Source: a virus. From it: DNA of 64,000 nt. The stretch lies in IMG/VR virus record IMGVR_UViG_3300045806_000179, positions 1 through 64,000 of that record. One strand, given 5' to 3'. Within the stretch, counting starts at the first letter, position 1; every line of letters starts with the position of its first letter. Of this stretch, positions 35,390 through 42,482 are shown piece by piece. The notes under the pieces are model-generated. The model searched no databases. It was given only the letters and a program-made list of their open reading frames with translations, and was not told where the DNA came from. The translations under genes and the position numbers were made by a program.

Positions 35390-35418
35390 TTTACGCCGAG
35401 AACATGCCGGGATATAAT
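35390..35418 (+). promoter_or_regulatory. Sigma70-like promoter TTTACG-17-TATAAT
   Basis: TTTACG (35390-35395), 17-base spacer, TATAAT (35413-35418), the best consensus match in the window. The minus-strand promoters at 53.5, 55.6 and 57.4 kb share its TTTAC -35 box. It would start a new transcript within the rightward operon just before the NPK-domain gene. Confidence 0.65.
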
Positions 35419-35442
35419 GTATATGTTGAGAGGGAGCGAGTA

Positions 35443-36192
35443 GTGGCTGTCATCGCAGTAACAAGAGCAGGGAGGGGGGACGTCTATCGCTTCAGCAGTG
35501 TGCTGAAGGCTGACTCTCACCCCATCGTGCAGTACGGCGATGCCATCATTGCTAGCAGAACTGCGCTGCGGCAGTCCCTCACCATGGTCGAATGCGCCAT
35601 GGCCGCAGAGAGAGTCGGAGACAAGAACCTCGGGAAAGAACTCAGAGACAGCCTGACTGTGACAAGCGAGAGCATGATACTGTCACTCATGGAGCGTCTC
35701 TGGAACAGACTCGAGAATCTGGCTCCTGCTCCGCCCACCAATCCCGTCGAGATCGTGACTATCATAGTCGCTGACAGGGTCATGACTCGACACACTGGGA
35801 TACACCTAAGACCACGAGGAGCGTTTGAGATGACCAAAGATGCTGTTGCCAAAGTTGAGGCTGTTGAAGAAGTGACCTCTACCAATATCGACCATGTCGA
35901 AGCTGTCGTCGGCGAAGTGACCGCCACCAGTGCCGCTGCTGCAGCCGAAGCTCCGAAGCGCGCCATCCCGCGCGATCCGAAATTCTCTGAGACCAGCATC
36001 ATCACGCTGCTCAAGGACAAGGACGAGAAGCAGTTCGGCGCCGACCACAATCCCAAGAAGCCCGGCTCGGCCTCGTTCGATCGCTTTGCGCGATACGTCG
36101 ACGGTATGACGGTAAAGGCGGCGAAGGAAGCCGGCATCCAGAATGGCGACCTGGACAACGACGTCAAGAAGGGCTTCATCGACATCGTCTGA
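35443..36192 (+). CDS. NPK-domain protein 1 (C-terminal NPKKP domain)
   Basis: About 249 residues from GTG 35443, which has GAGAGGGAG upstream. An ATG at 35404 would lie inside the promoter, and ATG 35830 with AGGAG upstream could yield the last 120 residues alone. The first half is helical with no known motif. The C-terminal 50 residues carry the window's recurrent domain: HNPKKPGSASFDRFARY, GMTVKAAKEAG, then DLDNDVKKGFIDIV. DNA after about 35,900 is richer in GC and C-ending codons, suggesting that the domain-bearing part has a separate history. Function unknown. Confidence 0.6.
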   Translation: MAVIAVTRAGRGDVYRFSSVLKADSHPIVQYGDAIIASRTALRQSLTMVECAMAAERVGDKNLGKELRDSLTVTSESMILSLMERLWNRLENLAPAPPTNPVEIVTIIVADRVMTRHTGIHLRPRGAFEMTKDAVAKVEAVEEVTSTNIDHVEAVVGEVTATSAAAAAEAPKRAIPRDPKFSETSIITLLKDKDEKQFGADHNPKKPGSASFDRFARYVDGMTVKAAKEAGIQNGDLDNDVKKGFIDIV

Positions 36193-36373
36193 CGCCTCGG
36201 CGCCAATATGCGATTGCGTCACCTGCAGTCTCCTTGAACAGTGTATGGTCATGGAAGTAGAGTGGTGAGAGTGACGCGCTGTCGTCAACTTAATTCGTGT
36301 CACCTACGCCGTAGCTCTTCAGTTACTTCACCAGGCGGTGGACCAGCAGAGAGTAGCGAAAGTGGTGAGGTAG

Positions 36374-36462
36374 TGGCTGTACTCTCCACCTGGCGGCGGA
36401 GCGGGCCATCTCTGAAACCTCCCCTCAGAGATGGCCCGGCTGCCAGAGTCAACCGCCAGGAA
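36374..36462 (+). promoter_or_regulatory. Nested hairpin leader before the pyrophosphorylase-like gene
   Basis: An inner stem pairs GGGCCATCTCTGA with TCAGAGATGGCCC around a short loop. An outer stem pairs CCTGGCGG with CCGCCAGG. The outer 3' strand contains AGGA, the likely ribosome-binding site of ATG 36469, so folding could control translation. No T-run follows, so it is unlikely to be a simple terminator. The remaining intergenic DNA (36193-36373) shows no gene. Confidence 0.5.
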
Positions 36463-36468
36463 CCAGTC

Positions 36469-37410
36469 ATGACAACTGAAGCATTCTTCGCGTATGCCCG
36501 AGCAAGGTATGCGATACTTCTCCGCAGGCAGGCGGATCTTCCTCGCTCAGAGTGGACGGACGATCCGATCCTCCAGAAGTACAGATTCTGCAACGTATTC
36601 CGAGAGGACGACGTCACGACGAAGTGGTTCCGCGAGAACGTTCGAGATCCTCTCCGCAACCAGCCAGAGGTTCTCCTCGCGACTGTCGTGTTTCGCTGGT
36701 TCAACCGCATCACGACCGGAGAGGCGATCTTTTGTCAGGACAATCTCATTGGTTGCGTGAATGGATGTACTGCCTGGGAGTCTCTTCTGAATGATGAGAC
36801 GAGCGGGACTGCTGACATGAAGATGGCAATCCTCGCGTACTGCGGCAAGGGTCCATACGTCACTGGTGCGTACATCATCAAGACGTATGACGGCATGCCT
36901 AAGCTCCCCGGTGTGCTTAAGTGCATCCGTGGATTCATGAATCTGTCGCGTCCTATCAGGGATGACTATTCTGATCCTGGAGTTCTGGACTGGAGAGAAG
37001 TCGCGCGTGTTTGTCTGGAGTACCCTGGAGAGGTTCCACTGGAGACAGTGTGGAACTGGCTTCGTAAGTTTCCGTATCTCGGAGACTTCATGGCCTACGA
37101 GATCGTGAGCGATCTTCGCTACACGGCTCTGCTCGACAAGGCTCCTGACATCATGACCTGGGCGAATCCGGGACCAGGAGCAATGCGTGGTCTGAATCGT
37201 ATTCATGGTCGAGATCTGGACAAGAAGATCGCGAAGGAGAAGTACATCGAGGAGATGCGAGTGCTTCTCGGTGAGTCGCAGAATCCCGACAATTGGCCAA
37301 GCGACTGGCAGCCGTGGGACATGCGCACGGTCGAGCACACTCTGTGCGAGCTCGACAAGTACGAGCGTGTCCGTTTAGGTCAGGGTCGTCCCAGAGGAGT
37401 GTACAGGTGA
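36469..37410 (+). CDS. Alpha-glutamyl/putrescinyl thymine pyrophosphorylase-like protein (DNA base hypermodification)
   Basis: 313 residues from ATG 36469. The family's hallmark near the N-terminus is visible as KYRFCNVFRED (residues 37-47) followed by FRWFNRI (75-81). Later LRKFPYLGDFMAYEIVSDLRY (about 197-217) is a helix-hairpin-helix-like element of the DNA-glycosylase fold these proteins share. Family members occur in phages that replace thymine by hypermodified bases and are predicted to act on hydroxymethyl-uracil-derived bases in DNA. The nearby thymidylate-synthase homologue and glycosyltransferase support this context. Which base is made is unknown. Confidence 0.75.
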   Translation: MTTEAFFAYARARYAILLRRQADLPRSEWTDDPILQKYRFCNVFREDDVTTKWFRENVRDPLRNQPEVLLATVVFRWFNRITTGEAIFCQDNLIGCVNGCTAWESLLNDETSGTADMKMAILAYCGKGPYVTGAYIIKTYDGMPKLPGVLKCIRGFMNLSRPIRDDYSDPGVLDWREVARVCLEYPGEVPLETVWNWLRKFPYLGDFMAYEIVSDLRYTALLDKAPDIMTWANPGPGAMRGLNRIHGRDLDKKIAKEKYIEEMRVLLGESQNPDNWPSDWQPWDMRTVEHTLCELDKYERVRLGQGRPRGVYR

Positions 37411-37466
37411 TGGCGGGACTCGTGATATTTGCTCTTGTACTTCTCGTGATCTGGTGGAGAATCTGA
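37410..37466 (+). CDS. Tiny membrane peptide (18 residues)
   Basis: ATG overlaps the previous TGA (TGATG). The peptide MAGLVIFALVLLVIWWRI is a single hydrophobic helix with one terminal Arg. It is followed by another overlapping TGATG. The coupling and composition suggest a real product, but 18 codons is short. Confidence 0.4.
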   Translation: MAGLVIFALVLLVIWWRI

Positions 37467-37546
37467 TGTCTGTAATTATATGCGAGAGAGTAGATGCTAA
37501 GATAGTATCTATCATCGCAGACAGTTGTGGATGTAAAATATGGTAA
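37466..37546 (+). CDS. Tiny protein (26 residues), coupled
   Basis: Begins in the TGATG at the end of the tiny membrane peptide and overlaps the next frame. It is small and has Cys near both ends. AT-rich DNA. It may be only a relay for translation of the HTH remnant that follows. Confidence 0.25.
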   Translation: MSVIICERVDAKIVSIIADSCGCKIW

Positions 37547-37694
37547 CTCTAAGCTTGACGAGAGAAAAGTCAGAGCTATTCGTAAGATTGCGACAACTGG
37601 AATACGTCATGAGTCAATAGGGGACGTGTTCAGAGTCAGTCAGGTCTGCATCACAAATATTGTAAGGCGTAAGACCTGGAACCACGTGGAGTAA
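37527..37694 (+). CDS. Helix-turn-helix tail of an HNH-type homing endonuclease (remnant)
   Basis: A 55-codon frame from GTG 37527. NSKLDERKVRAIRKIATTG ... IGDVFRVSQVCITNIVRRKTW has the helix-turn-helix that follows the HNH domain in many phage free-standing endonucleases, and is similar in plan to the C-terminus of the intact HNH protein at 44474. No HNH residues remain. AT-rich composition supports foreign origin. It may be a decayed insertion or a small DNA-binding protein. Confidence 0.45.
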   Translation: MDVKYGNSKLDERKVRAIRKIATTGIRHESIGDVFRVSQVCITNIVRRKTWNHVE

Positions 37695-37697
37695 ATG

Positions 37698-38171
37698 ATG
37701 ACAGTTCTCAGTGCACAAAGTATCCGTAAGGTTAGATCATTCACGAATACCTGTGTCCGAATTGTAGAACCGTTCTGCGAGCGGACTCAGCACGAACAGT
37801 CAGGGACTAGTTTTGGCCTGTCGTCGTGTGGATACGACGTCCGTCTGGACCAGGAGATCGTGTTAGTACCAGGTGGATTCTGTTTGGCATCGACGATGGA
37901 GAAGTTCGCGATGCCATACGATATCGTCGCAACTGTTCATGACAAGAGTACATGGGCTCGTCGGGGTATTGCTGTCCAGACAACTGTCATCGAGCCAAAC
38001 TGGCGCGGATTCCTCACTCTAGAACTGACGAATCATGGTGAGCGGACACTAGTTCTCAACAGTGGTACGCCAATCGCTCAGATTCTATTCCACAGACTTG
38101 ACGAGCCTACAGAGCAGCCGTACACTGGTAAATACCAGGATCAGTCTGAGGGTCCTCAGGAGGCACGATGA
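37698..38171 (+). CDS. dcd: dCTP deaminase
   Basis: 157 residues; the second of two adjacent ATGs has the better distance to GGAG. Family motifs: SCGYDVRL, HDKSTWARRGI (containing the catalytic Ser/Arg region), EPNWRGFLTLELTNHG and GTPIAQILFHRLDEPTE. It converts dCTP to dUTP, feeding dUMP to the thymidylate-synthase homologue. A bifunctional dCTP deaminase/dUTPase is possible, since no separate dUTPase is seen. It overlaps the next small gene by ATGA. Confidence 0.85.
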   Translation: MTVLSAQSIRKVRSFTNTCVRIVEPFCERTQHEQSGTSFGLSSCGYDVRLDQEIVLVPGGFCLASTMEKFAMPYDIVATVHDKSTWARRGIAVQTTVIEPNWRGFLTLELTNHGERTLVLNSGTPIAQILFHRLDEPTEQPYTGKYQDQSEGPQEAR

Positions 38172-38251
38172 ATACCATAGAGAAACTGTGCTGGCTGTCC
38201 ATGGCTATTCCGATCGGGATTCTGGTAGCCATATTCGCGGTACTGCGATGA
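38168..38251 (+). CDS. Tiny membrane protein (27 residues)
   Basis: ATGA overlaps link it to the gene before and the gene after. The peptide MNTIEKLCWLSMAIPIGILV plus seven more residues is one transmembrane helix. Translational coupling on both sides is the main support. Confidence 0.45.
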   Translation: MNTIEKLCWLSMAIPIGILVAIFAVLR

Positions 38252-38712
38252 GACGCGTCGCCATTATAGGTCAGAATCATCCTCAGTCTGCCGATCCCAG
38301 GATGGCACTCTATCCGGAGCCTGTCGGCTGTACCGGATGGAATCTCTGGAGACTCCTGAACGCAAGAACAGGGGCGACCATCCACGACTATCTCAACACG
38401 TTCCACCGATACAATCTCGGTCAGGAGACGAAGTGGCACATCGAGAACGCTCGTACTCACTGGGAGAGCATCGAGGAGAGTTTGACTACTGAGTTCGACA
38501 CTATAGTGCTACTTGGGGCAGCCGTGCGAAGGGCGGCGGGCTTACTACTACCGCAGCTTTACGTCTCCAGAACCGTCATCTGTATTCCGCATCCTTCTGG
38601 ACTCAACAGATGGTACAACGACGAGACTAACAGACAGATCGTCGAGATAATAATGGAAGAGTTGTACACTGAGGCGCGCGGTATCACGCGCCCGACCCTT
38701 GCGAACAAGTAG
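38248..38712 (+). CDS. Uracil-DNA-glycosylase-superfamily-like protein
   Basis: 154 residues from ATG 38248. N-terminal VAIIGQNHPQSADPRMALYP and GCTGWNLWRLL resemble motif 1 and following helix of family 4/5-like UDGs. Middle IVLLGAAVRRAAGLL and CIPHPSGLNRWYN near the end resemble the strand and HPS motif 2. It could excise unmodified uracil or a modified base, or be a sensor in the hypermodification pathway. The catalytic Asp/Asn is not clear (NHPQ in place of the usual), so activity is uncertain. Confidence 0.6.
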   Translation: MRRVAIIGQNHPQSADPRMALYPEPVGCTGWNLWRLLNARTGATIHDYLNTFHRYNLGQETKWHIENARTHWESIEESLTTEFDTIVLLGAAVRRAAGLLLPQLYVSRTVICIPHPSGLNRWYNDETNRQIVEIIMEELYTEARGITRPTLANK

Positions 38713-38733
38713 CTGTCCCGCTAAGCTATAGCT

Positions 38734-39348
38734 ATGCTGATAACATGGCTCCCATACCCGAACTTCCGTCTCTCTGTTCACGTTCTGGACTCACAGGTCC
38801 TCGGGACACAGGTGAGCAACTGCATACACCTGCTGAGAATGATAGCTGGTCACAGAGATGGCGGTCGTGACAGATACCACAATACAACGCTCATGTGGTA
38901 TCATCACCCACAGGCTCTCGTCAGGTACACTGACTACGCCATCCAGGAGATACTACTCCGCGGACACGACAGAGGCATTCCGTCCCCCCGGTCTGCGGAC
39001 GGACGCAAGATCTACGAGATCCCTAAGGAGTGGGACCAGGAGTGTCCGGACATTCCGGAGTGGGTAGGAGTCGAGAGGATTCATGCGTCCCACAGAGCGT
39101 CTCTACTTCAGAGAGACAGAGAGTGGTATGCGCAGTTTGCGTGGATGGAGCCGCCGGTCAGAGTTCTGAACTGGCCCTGTAAGATGCCGGGTCCGGGGGA
39201 GGCGGTGATGTCGGAGAGTGGGGAGATCAGAATGGTCCACTCACTCGATGACAGGAGAAGACCAGTCCTGATAACTGATCATGGGCTGGTGCCAGTGGAG
39301 AGAGTCGACGTCTACTCTGGGAAGTGGCGTCGAGTGATTGTAGCATAG
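38734..39348 (+). CDS. Pyrimidine-dimer DNA glycosylase-like protein (MSMEG_6728/DenV-related)
   Basis: 204 residues. LPYPNFRLSVHVLDSQVLGTQ followed by LLRMIAGH, YHNTTLMWYHHPQALVRYTDYAI and the later IHASHRASLLQRDREWYAQF are typical of the Pyr_excise family (PF03013), in which T4 endonuclease V is the known member. It would repair UV damage in phage DNA. Residues about 140-204 form an extra C-terminal part. A possible promoter (TTGCGA, 17 bases, TAAGCT) lies just upstream at about 38,697-38,726. Confidence 0.7.
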   Translation: MLITWLPYPNFRLSVHVLDSQVLGTQVSNCIHLLRMIAGHRDGGRDRYHNTTLMWYHHPQALVRYTDYAIQEILLRGHDRGIPSPRSADGRKIYEIPKEWDQECPDIPEWVGVERIHASHRASLLQRDREWYAQFAWMEPPVRVLNWPCKMPGPGEAVMSESGEIRMVHSLDDRRRPVLITDHGLVPVERVDVYSGKWRRVIVA

Positions 39349-39358
39349 GGAGTCTATC

Positions 39359-40429
39359 ATGCATGTAATTCGCTCTCGAAATGTCAATGATGCCTACCGT
39401 CAGGGAATGAGGCACCTCCTGGACTGCGGTGATCTGCAGGGAACTCGCGTGGCGCAGGCTCTGGTGGCTCCGACTCCGGTGACCACTGTCTACTCGCACC
39501 CGACGGAGCGAGTCCACTTCGACTCTCTGCGCGACGCGAATCCGTTCTTCCACATGATGGAGAGCGTGTGGATGCTGGCAGGATCACGTGACGGACGCTG
39601 GCTCGACTATTACGTCGGCGACTTCTCGAAGAGGTATGCTGAGTCTGACGGAATGATCCACGGAGCCTACGGACATCGGTGGCGGAATCACTTCGAGGAT
39701 CGAAGAGATGGAACATTCAACAGTGTAGACCAGATCACAGAGATCGGTCGGATGCTCTACGAGGACTCCATCACTCGTCGCTGCGTGATGGCGATGTGGG
39801 ATCCTGAGACTGATCTCGGTGCTGAGAAGGCCGACCTTCCGTGCAATACTTCAATCATGTTCCGCACGCAGGAGGATCTCAGCGGAGAGCAGACACTTGA
39901 TATCACAGTCTGTAATCGCTCGAACGACGCCATCTTCGGGGCATACGGTGCCAACGTGGTCCACATGTCGGTTCTCGGAGAGGTCGTTGCTGGTCTGGCC
40001 GGAATGCGACTCGGCACCTACTATCAGGTTAGCAACAACTTCCATGCGTACAAGGACGTGTTCGACAGAGTCGGCGCGAACGACTTCCAGTCCGACTTCT
40101 GCGTCAGTGAGTACGATGTGATGGAGCCGTTCCCCATTGTGTCCGGTAACTCCAGGCAGTCTCTCAAGTTCGATGCTGAGCAGGTCCTGAAAGACTGCGA
40201 GTACTTTGTAGCGAACAGACACGACCAGAGCGACAACTTCTATTCTGGAACGTGGTGCCGCTCTCACTGGATGCTCCAGGTTGTTCTTCCGATGCACCGC
40301 GCACACTCTCTGTGGAAGAGTGGTAAGGATCTGGAGGGTGCTCGTGCTCAGCTGAGCAGCTGTGCGGCACACGACTGGTCCATCGCCTGCGATCGGTGGA
40401 TGACTCGTCGCGTGAGAGGAGTGAAGTGA
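39359..40429 (+). CDS. Thymidylate synthase homologue / candidate dUMP hydroxymethylase
   Basis: 356 residues with AGGGAG upstream. C162 in LPCNTSIMF is the catalytic Cys position; CNRSNDAIFGAYGANVVH (from 185) holds the Arg-Ser, Asp and N199 that in this superfamily choose dUMP over dCMP. FHAYKDV follows. Divergent phage members of this length usually make 5-hydroxymethyl-dUMP. The family's usual His after the catalytic Cys is Asn here, as in several non-canonical members. Presence of the pyrophosphorylase-like gene and glycosyltransferase nearby favours hydroxymethylation, but plain thymidylate synthesis cannot be excluded. Confidence 0.75.
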   Translation: MHVIRSRNVNDAYRQGMRHLLDCGDLQGTRVAQALVAPTPVTTVYSHPTERVHFDSLRDANPFFHMMESVWMLAGSRDGRWLDYYVGDFSKRYAESDGMIHGAYGHRWRNHFEDRRDGTFNSVDQITEIGRMLYEDSITRRCVMAMWDPETDLGAEKADLPCNTSIMFRTQEDLSGEQTLDITVCNRSNDAIFGAYGANVVHMSVLGEVVAGLAGMRLGTYYQVSNNFHAYKDVFDRVGANDFQSDFCVSEYDVMEPFPIVSGNSRQSLKFDAEQVLKDCEYFVANRHDQSDNFYSGTWCRSHWMLQVVLPMHRAHSLWKSGKDLEGARAQLSSCAAHDWSIACDRWMTRRVRGVK

Positions 40430-40998
40430 TGTCGGAGACTCTGCGCAGAATCGTCCAGATCAGGGCAGGTGGTGCTGTCGAGCGCTGTCACGGCATTCGT
40501 CACGTCGGATCGTACAACAATGCCATGCACCAGTGGGGCGTGGCTATGCTCATGCGGACACTGTGGCCGAGGGACTTCCCTCGACTTGTTGCTCTCTGTC
40601 TCACACACGATGTTCCAGAAGCGTGGGTTGGCGACATGCCGGCCACAACGAAGAAGTTCGCTCCTGGTGTCAAGAATGCCATGGATCTTCTGGAGGATCG
40701 GATCTGCGTCGATCTTGGTCTTCCTCTGGAGGTTGGACTGTCCCATCTCGACAGGCGCAAGCTGAAGTGCTGCGACTCTCTCGAGCTGTACATCTGGTGC
40801 ATTGAGCAGAAGATGCTGGGCAATCAGTTTGCCCAGGAAGTTGCCTCGCAGCTGGAGTCATTCTTCGAGAAGAGTCCTCTCTTGCCAGAGGCACACGAAC
40901 TATACATGGAACTGCGACTTGACAAGCTTGCAGTTCGACCGAAGATTGCCGGCGTCATCGAGTCGCTGTGCGAGACACAGGAGGTAACTGCAGCATGA
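40429..40998 (+). CDS. HD-domain phosphohydrolase (YfbR-like 5'-nucleotidase)
   Basis: 189 residues, start coupled to the preceding stop (TGATG) with GAGAGGA upstream. RHVGSYNNAMHQWGVAML and LCLTHDVPEAWVGDMP supply the His and HD residues, and the C-terminal DSLELYIWCIEQ provides the last Asp. YfbR-type enzymes dephosphorylate deoxynucleoside monophosphates. In this cluster it may remove dTMP or dCMP to favour a modified nucleotide pool. Confidence 0.75.
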   Translation: MSETLRRIVQIRAGGAVERCHGIRHVGSYNNAMHQWGVAMLMRTLWPRDFPRLVALCLTHDVPEAWVGDMPATTKKFAPGVKNAMDLLEDRICVDLGLPLEVGLSHLDRRKLKCCDSLELYIWCIEQKMLGNQFAQEVASQLESFFEKSPLLPEAHELYMELRLDKLAVRPKIAGVIESLCETQEVTAA

Positions 40999-41459
40999 GC
41001 ATCGTAAACAAGACGCAGATCGGCGGAACGCACTATCAGGTTTCCGCCGGAAAGATGCAGCACTGGGATGTCTGTGCCCAGTTCGGCGTCCGCTATCTCG
41101 AGGGATGCACCACCAAGTACATCTCTCGGTGGCGAAAGAAGGACGGACGGATCGGTCTACAGAAGGCCGGACACTTCATCGACAAGATCATCGAGTTACA
41201 CAGGATGGGGGACTATCCCGCCCCAAAGCATCTTGGTGTCCCGACGAGTGTCGTAGATCAGTTCTGCGATACATACGAGCTCAGTGACAACGAGCGCATT
41301 GTCTGTAGGATGATGTTTCAGTGGCGCACGCTGATCGATCTCGAGACTGCCAGGGAAGCTCTCATGACTGTCATCCGCAGTGCGGAGCAGTTCTCTCCCG
41401 GCTCCCCTGAGGACGGCGGACATCATCATCCGCGCGATGAAGAGGACGACATGGCATGA
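40995..41459 (+). CDS. DUF3310-like protein
   Basis: 154 residues from the ATG overlapping the previous stop. GGTHYQVSAGKMQHWDVCAQFGVRY and LEGCTTKYISRWRKKDG ... LQKAGHFIDKIIEL are the diagnostic phrases of the DUF3310 phage family, sometimes annotated as nucleotide kinase although the activity is unproved. The C-terminal extension of about 60 residues ends His/Asp/Glu-rich. Confidence 0.7.
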   Translation: MSIVNKTQIGGTHYQVSAGKMQHWDVCAQFGVRYLEGCTTKYISRWRKKDGRIGLQKAGHFIDKIIELHRMGDYPAPKHLGVPTSVVDQFCDTYELSDNERIVCRMMFQWRTLIDLETAREALMTVIRSAEQFSPGSPEDGGHHHPRDEEDDMA

Positions 41460-42283
41460 GTCTGACAGTATATGTTCCGTCAAGAGGTCGGTACGATGAG
41501 CGAATGCTCAGGGGTCCGGCAAAGGAGCTCCCGCTAGGGACCGACGTAGTGTATGTTGTCGGACCTGACGAGATGTGGAAGTACGCTGTGGTGATGCTCG
41601 AGCTGGGGATTCCTGCTCGGCTTCTGTGCTGTCCGGAGCAGCCGAATATCGCAATGGTTCGCAGGTGGATCGGAGCACGAGCATCCGCTGAGGGACTGAA
41701 GAAGTTCGTCATCATGGACGATGATGTTGGTCTTCTCGTCCGCAGGGGTACTGACACCTGGCAGCTTGCAGGAACGACACACGATGATGCACAGGCAATG
41801 CTGAACTGGATGGAGGAGGCACTCGACAGCTGGGAGAACGTCGGTATCTCCGCTCGTGAGGGCAATAACCGTGCCGGTGTAGGCGGAGTCCTTGAACTTT
41901 CCAAGACTAACACTCGTCTCATGCGAGTTCAGGGCTTCCAGACTGTGGCGTTCAACATGTGCGAGCACGGTCGTACTCAGGTCATGGAGGACTTCGACAT
42001 CTCCCTCCAGATCCTCGAGAATGGCGGTAGCAACTGCTGCAGCTACTTCTGGGCACAGGGTCAGGCGATGACCAATGCTGCTGGTGGATGCTCTGAGTGG
42101 CGCACGCACGAGGTGCACGAGGAGTCAGCCAAGCGACTGAGGGAACTCCACCCTGGCCTCGTTCAGCTTCGTGAGAAGAGGAATAAGGGTGACGCTGACG
42201 GATTCGGTACCAGGACTGAGGTGACGATCCAGTGGAAGGCTGCATACACGAGAGGACAGAAGCGTGCCGAAGATAAGAGCTGA
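41456..42283 (+). CDS. Glycosyltransferase of the TET/JBP-associated (TAGT-like) type
   Basis: 275 residues, ATGA-coupled. N-terminal VYVPSRGRYDERMLRG, then the metal-binding MDDDVG (residues 87-92), a following GVGGVLELSKTN, and MEDFDISLQIL provide a GT-A fold with DxD-type centre. Phage members of this group attach sugars to hydroxymethylated pyrimidines in DNA. With the thymidylate-synthase homologue and the pyrophosphorylase-like protein it suggests glycosylated hydroxymethyluracil or a derivative. No TET/JBP dioxygenase is seen, so hydroxymethylation would have to occur at the nucleotide level. Confidence 0.65.
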   Translation: MSLTVYVPSRGRYDERMLRGPAKELPLGTDVVYVVGPDEMWKYAVVMLELGIPARLLCCPEQPNIAMVRRWIGARASAEGLKKFVIMDDDVGLLVRRGTDTWQLAGTTHDDAQAMLNWMEEALDSWENVGISAREGNNRAGVGGVLELSKTNTRLMRVQGFQTVAFNMCEHGRTQVMEDFDISLQILENGGSNCCSYFWAQGQAMTNAAGGCSEWRTHEVHEESAKRLRELHPGLVQLREKRNKGDADGFGTRTEVTIQWKAAYTRGQKRAEDKS

Positions 42284-42482
42284 CGAAGAGCTGATGAGTG
42301 CTGTCGGGTTCATCTGCCGAAACAGTACTCAGAGTCCGTTCAGAACAGAACTGATGAATCAGGTTGTTCGGTGCAGTGTTGGCAGACTGTACGATCATCT
42401 CATCAAGACTGACCGAGACAGAGCCATCGCTGACCATGTGCGGATGATCCAGAGTCAGATGAAGAAGAGAGGGTATATCTGA
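42264..42482 (+). CDS. Small protein of unknown function
   Basis: 72 residues overlapping the glycosyltransferase end by 20 bases. Helical, basic (RLYDHLIKTDRDRAIADHV, QSQMKKRGYI). Its stop is directly followed by the polymerase start. It could be a small DNA-binding accessory of the polymerase, but there is no motif to show it. Confidence 0.5.
   Translation: MPKIRADEELMSAVGFICRNSTQSPFRTELMNQVVRCSVGRLYDHLIKTDRDRAIADHVRMIQSQMKKRGYI

Noticed and set aside
35517-36206. Long minus-strand frame of 229 codons opposite the NPK gene 1
   Set aside because: It is a mirror of codon bias in the plus-strand gene; the plus-strand gene has promoter, RBS and a recognisable domain.
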